This document shows positions 35,516 through 43,551 of a DNA stretch of 45,204 bases, one piece after another. This DNA is from an uncultured Lachnospiraceae bacterium (GTDB lineage Bacteria; Bacillota; Clostridia; Lachnospirales; Lachnospiraceae). The position numbers were made by a program, and so were the translations under genes. A model generated the notes under the pieces. The model saw only the letters and a program-made list of their open reading frames with translations, was not told the origin of the DNA and did not search any database. The DNA is taken from the NCBI GenBank assembly GCA_934330725.1, contig CAKRGM010000019.1, positions 1 through 45,204 of the forward strand, written 5' to 3'. Positions within the stretch are counted from its first letter, which is position 1. Each line of letters starts with the position of its first letter.

Positions 35516-37273
35516 ATGAAACAGAAGAAAATTGACAGGTATACTGTCAGCAGGAGAAGTTTAGGCATATTAATGGCATTTATATGGATTATTGTTATAT
35601 TGCCGGTTAACAAAGTATATGCAAATGATTCTAATCCGGATGGAACACAGGCTAATCCATATCCTGTAAGTAATTACAGTGAACTTAGTACATATCTTAA
35701 AAAAGGGTATGTAAAGATGACGGATGATATAATTATGCGGTCATCGATATATATCAATTTAGAGGAAGGTAACAGCAGTAAAAATTCCGGGATTGATCTG
35801 AATGGTCATATATTGGATTTTTCACAGTGCCAAAGTTCATTTGGAATTAAACTGCGCGGGAAAAATGTAGCGGGAACTTCTTTTACTATTACTGATAGCA
35901 ATCCTGATTCATCACATGGTGAAGACTATGTAACCAATACAGGAAAAAAGATAAATGGTGGTATTATAACAGGGTATAATTATGATTCAATGGGGGGTGG
36001 TATGACAAGTTGTATTCAATCAGAATATGTTCCATTTACAATAGAAAAAGTTACGTTTTTTAAGAATTCATCAAAAGGAGGTGGCACATGTATAGGGTCA
36101 AATGGGGATGTAGACCTTACGGTTTCTGACGTTAATTTTTATAATAATAAAACTGATTATTGGAGTAGCTGTATATGGTATTGTGACTGGTATGTGGAAA
36201 ATAACAGCAGATTACTGGTTAAAAATTGTAATTTTAAAGATAATAGTGGACAATATAGCGGAGTAGTATATACATCAGCTAAAAGCAGTATAATAGACGG
36301 ATGTACAATCACAAATAACAGTACTAAAAAATATGGAATGATATGTGTTAGCGGTGAAAATGATTTATTGCTAAAGAATACAGTTATCAGGGACAATACT
36401 GCGTCTGACGCAGGTGAAGTTGCAGGGGTTGATTACGAGGGAAAAGGCCAGTTTACTTTGGATGGTAAGACAATAATTACTGATAATACTTATTTGGGCA
36501 GACAGAAAAATATACATAGTAGCAAAGTAATTAAGCTGGGAGATAATTTTAGCCATGAATCAAAAATTGCACTTGGTGCTTATGTATATTCAGGTTATGA
36601 TAAGCAGTTAGTAAGCAATATTGGAGATTTTGCAGGTTGTTTTATATGTGATAATGCTGATGGAGAATTATATTCTGATGGAAGCGGTCTTCGTATAAGA
36701 AAAAAGGAACAGGAACACGTACATGTACTCGGTACATACCATGCTAGAGTAAATCCAACTTGTACAACACCAGGTACTATTGAATATTATAGCTGTACAG
36801 GTTGTAATAATAAACTGGATGCTGATGGTAATGTTATAACAGATATTACTATAGCAGCTCTTGGTCATGACTACAGCGGCAATGCACCAGAATGTAGAAA
36901 TGGCTGCGGCACAGTTAATCCTGATTATATAGCTCCACCAGAACCATCACCGGTTGTTCCGACACCAATTGAACCGTCAGATCCACAGCCGTCAGATCCG
37001 ACACCAAATACTCCATTAGTACCGGAAAAGGAAGCTCCGGCGCCTGACAATTCATCGGAAAAAGAAGAGTCTGGTACAACAGCAGTGGCGACGGTCAGTG
37101 ACCAGTCAAAAAATTCCAAAGAAAATGCAGTGTCAACAGTAAATAAAGACACTTCACCACAGACAGGAGATACAGGTGACTGGTATACATGGACAGCATT
37201 GCTTATTATCATGATAGTGACAGGTATAGGTGTATCAGTGAAAAATAATGTGAAAAAATTTGACAATATTTAA
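35516..37273 (+). CDS. Sortase-anchored beta-helix surface protein
   Basis: A 585-residue exported protein. A signal peptide (about 1-36: basic start, hydrophobic LGILMAFIWIIVILPV, then VYAND) is followed by a right-handed parallel beta-helix-like region (about 75-380) rich in Asn, Gly and short strands (NNKTDYWSSCIWY, IDGCTITNNSTK). Next is a Cys-containing module (about 400-465, CTTPGTIEYYSCTGC, HDYSGNAPECRNGCG). A Pro-rich wall-spanning stretch (about 470-500) and a C-terminal sorting signal SPQTGD (about 547-552), a membrane helix and a basic tail complete it. ATG 35516 follows GGGGGG. The promoter is of MerR type. The ligand is unknown; adhesion or glycan binding is possible. Confidence 0.85.
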   Translation: MKQKKIDRYTVSRRSLGILMAFIWIIVILPVNKVYANDSNPDGTQANPYPVSNYSELSTYLKKGYVKMTDDIIMRSSIYINLEEGNSSKNSGIDLNGHILDFSQCQSSFGIKLRGKNVAGTSFTITDSNPDSSHGEDYVTNTGKKINGGIITGYNYDSMGGGMTSCIQSEYVPFTIEKVTFFKNSSKGGGTCIGSNGDVDLTVSDVNFYNNKTDYWSSCIWYCDWYVENNSRLLVKNCNFKDNSGQYSGVVYTSAKSSIIDGCTITNNSTKKYGMICVSGENDLLLKNTVIRDNTASDAGEVAGVDYEGKGQFTLDGKTIITDNTYLGRQKNIHSSKVIKLGDNFSHESKIALGAYVYSGYDKQLVSNIGDFAGCFICDNADGELYSDGSGLRIRKKEQEHVHVLGTYHARVNPTCTTPGTIEYYSCTGCNNKLDADGNVITDITIAALGHDYSGNAPECRNGCGTVNPDYIAPPEPSPVVPTPIEPSDPQPSDPTPNTPLVPEKEAPAPDNSSEKEESGTTAVATVSDQSKNSKENAVSTVNKDTSPQTGDTGDWYTWTALLIIMIVTGIGVSVKNNVKKFDNI

Positions 37274-37288
37274 AACATCTGATATTAT
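37260..37288 (+). promoter_or_regulatory. Promoter of the queuosine operon
   Basis: TTGACA (37260-37265) and TATTAT (37283-37288) are 17 bp apart, overlapping the end of the surface-protein gene. The start near 37295 lies 13 bases before the riboswitch candidate. Confidence 0.75.
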
Positions 37289-37307
37289 TGTTTAGTTAAA
37301 TAAATAA

Positions 37308-37348
37308 GACAGTTCGTTTGTACCATCCTGTCTCTAAATAAAACCAGG
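37308..37348 (+). promoter_or_regulatory. Probable preQ1-I riboswitch aptamer
   Basis: GACAG (37308-37312) pairs with CTGTC (37328-37332) around a loop beginning TTCG and containing ACC. An A-rich tail TAAATAAAACCAGG follows, as in preQ1 class I, where the tail's GG pairs with loop C residues. The loop is longer than in the textbook aptamer. The queuosine genes downstream make the assignment likely. Confidence 0.6.
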
Positions 37349-37408
37349 ACTAATTAAGATGTAAGATAACAGCGGAGCATTTCCGGTAAAAGATTATAGA
37401 TATTAATT

Positions 37409-37437
37409 AGCACGGGTACGATGTACTCGTGCTTTTT
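37409..37437 (+). terminator. Leader terminator of the queuosine operon
   Basis: AGCACGGGTAC (37409-37419) and GTACTCGTGCT (37423-37433) form an 11-bp stem, followed by TTTTTG. It lies between the riboswitch candidate and queD, fitting control by premature termination. Confidence 0.85.
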
Positions 37438-37486
37438 GTTATGTTACAAAATAAGGATGTTAAAAAGGAGAGGAAGATTACAGGTT

Positions 37487-37909
37487 ATGTATATTTTAAA
37501 AACAGAGGCAAGCTTCGATTCGGCACATTTCCTTGCGGGTTATGTTGGAAAATGCAGTAATATTCATGGACATCGCTGGAAGATTGTACTTGAAGTGAAA
37601 TCCGAAGAATTAAAAGAGGATATCCAGCATAAAGGAATGTATGTTGACTTTGGGGAACTTAAAAAGGATTTAAGAGGAATTGCAGATTCAATGGATCATG
37701 CGCTGATTATAGAAAAAAATTCATTAAAGGAAACTACACTTGATGCGTTAAAGAGTGAGAATTTTAAAATAATAGAACTGGATTTTCGCCCTACAGCAGA
37801 AAACATGGCTAAGTATTTTTTTGGAAGAATAAAGGAACTCGGCTATAATATGAAAGCTGTTACTGTATATGAAACACCTGCTAACAGTGCAACATATATG
37901 GAAGACTGA
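37487..37909 (+). CDS. queD: 6-carboxy-5,6,7,8-tetrahydropterin synthase
   Basis: QueD converts dihydroneopterin triphosphate to carboxytetrahydropterin, the step after FolE in queuosine synthesis. The zinc histidines H14, H27 and H29 (DSAHF, NIHGHRW), the active-site C23 (GKCSNIHGH), MYVDFGELK and MDHALI are all present. 140 residues is full length. The frame is open back to 37421, but that part is in the terminator, so ATG 37487 is taken. The AGGAGAGG at 37467-37474 is somewhat far (about 12 bases). First gene of the operon. Confidence 0.92.
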   Translation: MYILKTEASFDSAHFLAGYVGKCSNIHGHRWKIVLEVKSEELKEDIQHKGMYVDFGELKKDLRGIADSMDHALIIEKNSLKETTLDALKSENFKIIELDFRPTAENMAKYFFGRIKELGYNMKAVTVYETPANSATYMED

Positions 37910-37932
37910 AGATTTGAAAGGTGTTGTTTTAT

Positions 37933-38601
37933 ATGAGTAAACTGGATGTTGTAGAAAAATTTGTAAGTATCAATGGTGAGGGAACTAAAGCAGGGCAGCT
38001 TGCTGTATTTGTGCGTTTTAAAGGTTGTAATCTGGCTTGTGAATACTGTGATACGAAGTGGGCGAATGAGCCTGATGCACCGGCACAGCAGATGACTGCA
38101 CAGGAAATACTTGAATATGTATTATCGACAGGAGTTAAGAATGTTACACTTACAGGTGGTGAACCACTGTTAAGAGACGGCATTGAGGATGTCATTAGTC
38201 TGCTTGCTGATAATGGGGTTAATGTAGAAATAGAAACTAACGGAAGTATTCCTTTAAATAATGTCCGGAATCTTCAAAAAGAAAATGTGACATTTACAAT
38301 GGATTATAAGCTTTCATGCAGTGGGATGGAAAATGCAATAAACACTGATAATTTTAAGCTTCTAAACAAAAATGATACAGTTAAATTTGTTGCAGGAAGC
38401 CATGGTGATCTTGTACGTACAAAGCAGATTATTGATAAATATAAGCTCCAGGGCAGATGCAGTTTATATATCAGCCCTGTTTTCGGAATGATTGAGCTTG
38501 AAGATATAGTTGAGTTTATGAAAGAAAATAAAATGAACGACGTAAATATGCAGGTTCAGCTGCACAAGATAATATGGGCACCGGATAAAAAAGGTGTATG
38601 A
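37933..38601 (+). CDS. queE: 7-carboxy-7-deazaguanine synthase
   Basis: This radical SAM enzyme makes the 7-deazaguanine ring of queuosine precursors. The CxxxCxxC iron-sulfur site is C32, C36, C39 (KGCNLACEYCDTKW), and TLTGGEPLL is the SAM-binding GGEP motif. 222 residues is normal. ATG 37933 follows GAAAGGTG. It starts 23 bases after queD. Its last codons overlap the first hairpin of leader element C, which belongs to folE. Confidence 0.95.
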   Translation: MSKLDVVEKFVSINGEGTKAGQLAVFVRFKGCNLACEYCDTKWANEPDAPAQQMTAQEILEYVLSTGVKNVTLTGGEPLLRDGIEDVISLLADNGVNVEIETNGSIPLNNVRNLQKENVTFTMDYKLSCSGMENAINTDNFKLLNKNDTVKFVAGSHGDLVRTKQIIDKYKLQGRCSLYISPVFGMIELEDIVEFMKENKMNDVNMQVQLHKIIWAPDKKGV

Positions 38602-38690
38602 TGCAGCAGAGCCTCAAATAGCATTGATCGCAGTCGGAAATTTAAACTTTCAGCTGCGTGTCATTACAATAAATTGCTCAGGAATGGAGA
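38593..38690 (+). promoter_or_regulatory. Structured leader element, copy C
   Basis: GGTGTATGA (38593-38601, overlapping the queE stop) pairs imperfectly with TCAAATAGC (38614-38622). CGCAG/CTGCG (38629-38633 with 38654-38658) and CGGAAA/TTTCAG form the nested stem. Loop GAGC (38609-38612) can pair with GCTC (38676-38679) before the shared GGAATGGAGATTAGTATG. Weaker than A and B but with the same order of parts. It would allow folE translation to be set apart from the rest of the operon. Confidence 0.45.
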
Positions 38691-38695
38691 TTAGT

Positions 38696-39352
38696 ATGAA
38701 AGATAAAAATAAGAAAAAGGAAATAGATACAAAGGCTATTGAATATCATATAAGAGGTATTCTTGAAGCTCTTGGTGATGATCCTGACAGGGAAGGTCTT
38801 AAAGATACACCTAAGAGAGTTGCGAAAATGTACAGAGAAGTATTTGAGGGTATGACTTATACGAATGAGGAAATAGCCGAAAAGTTCAATAAAACATTTG
38901 CACTGAACAAAGCAGATGAATATGATGATTGCGATGATGATTGTGAAGGCATTGAAAGAAGAAAGTATAAAACAAATAACGGTTCTTCTGATATGGTAAT
39001 CGTAAGAGATATAGATATTTTCAGTTATTGTGAACATCATCTTGCACTTATGTATGATATGAAGGTTACAGTAGCATATATTCCAAAGGACAGAGTTATC
39101 GGACTTAGTAAAATAGCAAGAGTAGCAGATATGGTTTCTAAGAGATTGCAGCTTCAGGAAAGAATTGGAAGCGATATTGCGGATATAATACATATGATTA
39201 CAGGAACTGAAGATATAGCAGTTTTTATTGAAGGATGCCACAGCTGTATGACAGCCAGAGGCATAAAGAAGAACAACGCAAAAACATATACACAAACATT
39301 AAGAGGGAGATTTGACAATGAAAGCAATGGTCTTATTCAGTGGTGGCATTGA
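38696..39352 (+). CDS. folE: GTP cyclohydrolase I
   Basis: It opens GTP to 7,8-dihydroneopterin triphosphate, the substrate of QueD and of folate synthesis. The zinc ligands C112, H115 and C184 (SYCEHH, CHSCMTARG) are present. An unusual acidic insert (about 74-85, DEYDDCDDDCEG) precedes the core. 218 residues from ATG 38696, chosen for GGAG six bases before. The frame is open upstream through leader element C. The C-terminus (GLIQWWH) runs 35 bases into queC, so translation of the two is coupled. Inclusion in the que operon shows its supply role for queuosine. Confidence 0.95.
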   Translation: MKDKNKKKEIDTKAIEYHIRGILEALGDDPDREGLKDTPKRVAKMYREVFEGMTYTNEEIAEKFNKTFALNKADEYDDCDDDCEGIERRKYKTNNGSSDMVIVRDIDIFSYCEHHLALMYDMKVTVAYIPKDRVIGLSKIARVADMVSKRLQLQERIGSDIADIIHMITGTEDIAVFIEGCHSCMTARGIKKNNAKTYTQTLRGRFDNESNGLIQWWH

Positions 39353-40010
39353 TAGTACAACATGCCTTGGTATGGCAATAGAAAAGTATGGAGCAGAAAA
39401 TGTAATTGCTCTGTCGATATCATATGGTCAGAAGCATACAAAGGAAATAGAAGCTTCAGATAAAATCGTTAAATATTACAACGTGGAACATATTTATCTC
39501 GATCTGGAAAAAATATTCCAGTACAGTGATTGTTCCCTGTTATCACATTCAGATAAGGAAATACCTAAAGAAGCATATAACGAGCAGATTAAAAAGACTA
39601 ACGGGGCACCTGTATCAACTTACGTTCCATTCAGAAACGGATTGTTTTTATCAAGTGCAGCAAGTATTGCTCTGTCAAAGGGATGCAGTGAAATATATTA
39701 TGGTGCACATGCAGATGATGCAGCAGGCAGCGCATACCCTGATTGCAGCAGTGAATTTAATAATGCAATTAATGAAGCAATTTATATAGGAAGCGGCAGA
39801 CAGTTAAAGGTAGTAGCTCCATTTATTAATTCAACAAAGGCACAGGTCGTTAAAAAAGGACTTGAGCTTAAGGTTCCATATAAGTATACATGGAGCTGCT
39901 ATGAAGGTGGAGAAAAACCATGTGGAAAATGCGGTACATGCATAGACAGGGCACGTGCCTTTGAGTTGAATGGTGTTAAGGATCCGGCAATGGAGCAGTA
40001 TAACATGTAA
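39318..40010 (+). CDS. queC: 7-cyano-7-deazaguanine synthase
   Basis: It converts carboxydeazaguanine to preQ0 using ATP and ammonia. The N-terminal PP-loop LFSGGIDSTT is at about 6-15. The C-terminal zinc site is made of the Cys residues of SCYEGGEKPCGKCGTC. 230 residues is full length. ATG 39318 overlaps folE by 35 bases and follows GGGAG. Fourth gene of the operon. Confidence 0.95.
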   Translation: MKAMVLFSGGIDSTTCLGMAIEKYGAENVIALSISYGQKHTKEIEASDKIVKYYNVEHIYLDLEKIFQYSDCSLLSHSDKEIPKEAYNEQIKKTNGAPVSTYVPFRNGLFLSSAASIALSKGCSEIYYGAHADDAAGSAYPDCSSEFNNAINEAIYIGSGRQLKVVAPFINSTKAQVVKKGLELKVPYKYTWSCYEGGEKPCGKCGTCIDRARAFELNGVKDPAMEQYNM

Positions 40011-40118
40011 TTGCGAAATTCGTAAATTATTAGATAAAGTTTTGCAAAATCAACAAATTTATTAAGCAGGTGCTTTAGTGCCTGCCGGTAAATTGTTAAT
40101 TTTGCTAAAATTTCGCAA
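40011..40118 (+). other. Large imperfect hairpin between queC and queF
   Basis: The 108-base segment folds on itself. The outer stem TTGCGAAATT (40011-40020) pairs with AATTTCGCAA (40109-40118), then GCAAAAT/ATTTTGC (40044-40050 with 40099-40105) and AACAA/TTGTT. The apical stem is GCAGG/CCTGC (40066-40070 with 40081-40085). There is no T run after it, so it is not a plain terminator. It may be an RNA stability or processing element, or mobile hairpin DNA. Confidence 0.6.
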
Positions 40119-40153
40119 GCATTAAAAGCATTATGAAAGGATAAGGAGAAAAA

Positions 40154-40651
40154 ATGACAGGTAGAAATAAAGAAGAGACTGAAGGAATTACATTATTGGG
40201 TAATCAGAAGACAAAGTATAAAAGTGATTATGCACCGGAAGTTTTGGAGACATTTGTAAATAAACACCAGGATAATGATTATTTTGTAAAGTTTAACTGT
40301 CCGGAGTTTACAAGTTTGTGCCCTATTACAGGACAGCCGGATTTTGCGACAGTTACAATCTCTTATGTACCAAATGTAAAAATGGTAGAAAGTAAATCAT
40401 TAAAATTATATTTGTTCAGTTTCCGTAATCATGGTGATTTCCATGAGGATTGTATGAATATTATCATGAAAGATCTGATAAAGCTTATGGACCCGAAGTA
40501 CATTGAAGTATGGGGAAAGTTTACTCCAAGAGGAGGAATATCAATTGACCCATACTGTAACTATGGAAAACCGGGAACAAAGTGGGAAGAGATAGCATTG
40601 AACAGAATGGCAAATCATGACATGTATCCGGAGAAGGTGGATAACAGGTAA
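40154..40651 (+). CDS. queF: NADPH-dependent preQ0 reductase
   Basis: It reduces preQ0 to preQ1, ending the free-base part of the queuosine route. The nucleophile C56 and D63 lie in SLCPITGQPDF, FRNHGDFHED holds the conserved QueF motif, and 165 residues is the short unimodular type. AAGGAG lies before ATG. It follows the large hairpin and ends 14 bases from the convergent MATE gene. Confidence 0.95.
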   Translation: MTGRNKEETEGITLLGNQKTKYKSDYAPEVLETFVNKHQDNDYFVKFNCPEFTSLCPITGQPDFATVTISYVPNVKMVESKSLKLYLFSFRNHGDFHEDCMNIIMKDLIKLMDPKYIEVWGKFTPRGGISIDPYCNYGKPGTKWEEIALNRMANHDMYPEKVDNR

Positions 40652-40665
40652 ATGTCAATATAAAA

Positions 40666-41748
40666 TTATTGCTTTATTGGCTTTATTGCAATAAAGCCAA
40701 TAAGAATAAGTAATATTGTTAAAATCCATGAAATTGGAAATACAATATACAGAACTTTCAACTCAAAATATTGTTTAAAAATAGTACATATCCATAAAAT
40801 CTTTCTGCATCTTTTATTTTGTCCGGCAGCATGATTTTGACTGGTAAAAGTAGTTGCAGTCTGTCCAAATGCAGTAATTACATAATAGGCAAAGTATTCA
40901 AAGTTCATGGCAATTGTACTACCGGCAATTGCAAAGGAACCAAAGCTGTTTACGGAAGTCTGTACGAATATGTTGGCAAAGCAGAATACTGCCCCCTGAA
41001 CAGCAGAAGGAATTCCAATTTTAAGAATAGGTATAATAAAACAGGAATTAGCTTCAAATTTATAAAGTGATAAATGAAAGGCAGATATATCTTTCTTCAG
41101 GCGGTGAATAATAAGGATTGCAGAAAACATAGTAGATAATACTGTAGCAATGGCAACACCGGAAACTCCAAGTTTAAATATCATTACAAATATTATATTG
41201 AGAAATACATTTGCAATTCCGGACAGAGTAAGAGCAATAAAGGGATAGCGGCTGTTGCCGTAGGCTCTAAGTATTGCTGAACCAAAATCATAAAGTATTA
41301 AAAACGGATAACTGCAACAGTATATTCTAAGATAAAGAACAGATGAATCAAAAATGTCAGCGGGCGTTTTTATAAGGGAAAGTACGGGGGTCGAAATGCA
41401 CTGACCGATGAAAAGACCAATAACACCGATAAGTACAGCCAGTGACATGGCATTCTGGATGATGAATGCTATATTATTATCTTTATTCATTCCAATCTGC
41501 TGTGCAATCAATACATTTACTCCAACAGACAATCCGGATGATAAAGATACAATCAAAGCAATAATCTCGCCGTTTGTTCCTACGGCAGCAAGAGAAGCCG
41601 ATGTATCAAATAATCCTACGATTGCAGTATCGGCTGCGTTAAATAGCTGCTGAAGCATACTGCTCAGAGCAATAGGGAAAGAGAAAAAAAGTATGCTTTT
41701 ATATAATGAGCCGGTCAGCATATCTATGTTTTTTTTGTGGTAACGCAT
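40666..41748 (-). pseudogene. MATE-family efflux pump with internal deletion
   Basis: Multidrug/toxic-compound exporters of this family have about 450 residues and 12 membrane segments. This one has 360. The first seven to eight segments are normal, through ITAFGQTATTFTSQNHAAGQNKRCRKILW. The sequence then passes within about 14 residues to LYIVFPISWILTILLILIGF, which matches the last segment of MATE proteins. About 80 residues (segments 8-11) are therefore missing in frame. It is probably non-functional, or a recently damaged gene. ATG 41748 has GAAAGGA nine bases upstream. It is divergent from a LysR gene that probably controlled it. Confidence 0.75.
40676..40701. terminator. Hairpin at the queF/MATE convergence
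   Basis: ATTGGCTTTAT (40676-40686) and ATAAAGCCAAT (40691-40701) form an 11-bp stem with loop TGCA inside the last codons of the MATE gene. It probably ends transcription from both sides, though T runs are weak. Confidence 0.6.
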
Positions 41749-41773
41749 TTTTTTAAATCCTTTCAAAATAATC

Positions 41774-41802
41774 TTGAATCATTGTACCGCAATTACTATA
41801 AT
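41774..41802 (+). promoter_or_regulatory. LysR gene promoter
   Basis: TTGAAT (41774-41779) and TATAAT (41797-41802) are 17 bp apart. The opposite strand has a weaker TACAAT (41783-41788 region) for the MATE gene, so the divergent promoters overlap. Confidence 0.7.
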
Positions 41803-41854
41803 AGCAAAAGCGAATATATTTAATGAATGATATCGAAAAAAGGAATGATAACAA

Positions 41855-42730
41855 ATGGACAATAACTTATTGAAATACCATGCTTTTGTAGAAACTGTAG
41901 ATAAAGGGAGTTTTACAAAAGCTGCAGACAGCCTGAATTATGCCCAGTCTTCCGTTAGTAAAATGATTGCAGATTTAGAAAAGGAATGGGGAGTTGCTTT
42001 ATTACAGCGAAATAAAAAAGGCGTTTACTTAACTTCTTCCGGTGAACAGATTCTTCCATATGCAAGAAAAATATTAAATGACTTTGAGGAAATGCAGGAA
42101 AAGGTAAATGAGATTAATGGAATTCAAAGCGGAATTGTAAGGATTGGAACCTTTTCAAGTGTAGCAATTAACTGGCTTCCAAATGTATTTGCAAAATTTC
42201 AGAAGGATTATCCCGGAATTGATTATGAAATGCTTTTAGGAGATTATGACGAAGTAGAAAAATGGATTAATGAAGGCCGTGTAGACTGTGGGTTTTTGAG
42301 ATTACCTGCAGGTAGTGATTTTGATGTGATAACTCTGAAAAAAGACGAATATAAGGCTGTGTTACCCCAAAATCATCCACTTACAAAAAAAGAACTTCTG
42401 GATTACGAAGATTTGAATGACCAGCCGTTTTTGCTGCTGGAGCATGGTGGAAAAACGGAAGTGTCCGAATTGCTGGAGAAGAATAATGCACATCCGAATA
42501 TTCGTTTTATAACATGGGAAGATTATGCGATTATGTCAATGGTTGAAAGAGGATTAGGAATTGGAGTATTACCAGAGCTGATTTTGAAACGCATACCATA
42601 CCACGTTGAGATTCGCTCATTTAGAAAACCGTATTTTAGAGAAATTGCACTCGCAATGAAAGATAGTAAAAAATTGACTCAGGCAACAAAAAAATTTACA
42701 GAATATCTAAAATACAGGGATATTGATTAA
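41855..42730 (+). CDS. LysR-family transcription regulator
   Basis: A 291-residue regulator. The N-terminal winged helix-turn-helix (about 1-62, FVETVDKGSFTKAADSLNYAQSSVSKMIADLE) and a periplasmic-binding-like effector domain (about 90-290) are complete. ATG has AGGAA about ten bases before. It is divergent from the MATE gene with overlapping promoters, the usual arrangement for a LysR activator and its target. The damaged pump suggests the regulator may have lost that role. Confidence 0.92.
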   Translation: MDNNLLKYHAFVETVDKGSFTKAADSLNYAQSSVSKMIADLEKEWGVALLQRNKKGVYLTSSGEQILPYARKILNDFEEMQEKVNEINGIQSGIVRIGTFSSVAINWLPNVFAKFQKDYPGIDYEMLLGDYDEVEKWINEGRVDCGFLRLPAGSDFDVITLKKDEYKAVLPQNHPLTKKELLDYEDLNDQPFLLLEHGGKTEVSELLEKNNAHPNIRFITWEDYAIMSMVERGLGIGVLPELILKRIPYHVEIRSFRKPYFREIALAMKDSKKLTQATKKFTEYLKYRDID

Positions 42731-42748
42731 GTCATTATTATTTTAACT

Positions 42749-42778
42749 TTGATTTTCAAGTGGAAATAAGTGTATAAT
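42749..42778 (+). promoter_or_regulatory. Promoter of the two-component operon
   Basis: TTGATT (42749-42754) and TATAAT (42773-42778) are 18 bp apart, 48 bases before the response regulator start. Confidence 0.65.
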
Positions 42779-42825
42779 AATGTCAGACAGATGTATATTT
42801 TAAATATGTTATGCAGGAGGCATCT

Positions 42826-43551
42826 ATGATATATATTGCGATTTGTGATGATGATGAGCACTTTTTGAGCAGGGAACGTTCGTTAATATCAAAATATATG
42901 AAGCATATTGGTTGTCAATGCACGATAAAAAAATATAAAAGTGGAAGAGAGTTATTACAATCCGAAGAAGAGCTGTATAAATATAATATAATATTTCTTG
43001 ATGTAAACATGAAGGATATGGATGGTATTGAAACAGCAAGAATAATCAGAAAATATGACAGGGATGTATATCTGGTTTTTGTAACGGCATATATAGATTA
43101 TTCAATTGAGGGTTATAAAGTGGATGCTGTCAGATACATATTAAAGGATGATGATTGTCTGGAAAAAATGATAAATGAGAGCATACAGGCGATTCTTTCA
43201 AAAATGGAAATAAAGGGGCGGAAAATTAAATTTAATTTTCAGGAGGGAACAATTGAACTTATTCCGGATAATATAATTTATATAGAAAGCAGTCTGCATA
43301 AGTTATTGTTCTATGTAAATGGTGTTAATGTAAAGAAGTATACTATTTATGAGAAACTGGATGTTATCAGTACACAATTGGAGAAAGAAGGCTTTTGTCG
43401 TATACATAAGAGTTTTCTGGTGAATCTCAAATATGTAAGTAAAATCGAGCGGTATAATGTAACTTTGATAAACAGAAAGACTCTTAATATAGCCAAACAA
43501 AGATATCCATATGTCAGAGAAGAGTTTGTTTCTTATAAGGGAGAACTCTAA
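42826..43551 (+). CDS. LytTR-family response regulator (AgrA/LytR type)
   Basis: A 241-residue two-component regulator. The receiver domain (about 1-125) has the acidic pocket ICDDDE and phospho-acceptor D59 (FLDVNMKDMDG). The LytTR DNA-binding domain (about 140-241) ends KSFLVNLKYVSKIERYNVTLINRKTLNIAKQRY. AGGAGG five bases before ATG 42826 fixes the start. It overlaps the kinase gene by one base (TAATG), so the two are coupled. A likely target is the tandem 20-mer at 44981-45020. Confidence 0.92.
   Translation: MIYIAICDDDEHFLSRERSLISKYMKHIGCQCTIKKYKSGRELLQSEEELYKYNIIFLDVNMKDMDGIETARIIRKYDRDVYLVFVTAYIDYSIEGYKVDAVRYILKDDDCLEKMINESIQAILSKMEIKGRKIKFNFQEGTIELIPDNIIYIESSLHKLLFYVNGVNVKKYTIYEKLDVISTQLEKEGFCRIHKSFLVNLKYVSKIERYNVTLINRKTLNIAKQRYPYVREEFVSYKGEL

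Noticed and set aside
35500..35518. Fifth leader-element copy before the surface-protein gene
   Set aside because: Only GGAATGG near the start is shared; there is no hairpin or further similarity upstream.
38678..39295. 205-codon minus-strand frame
   Set aside because: Antisense shadow of folE, with no recognisable motif.
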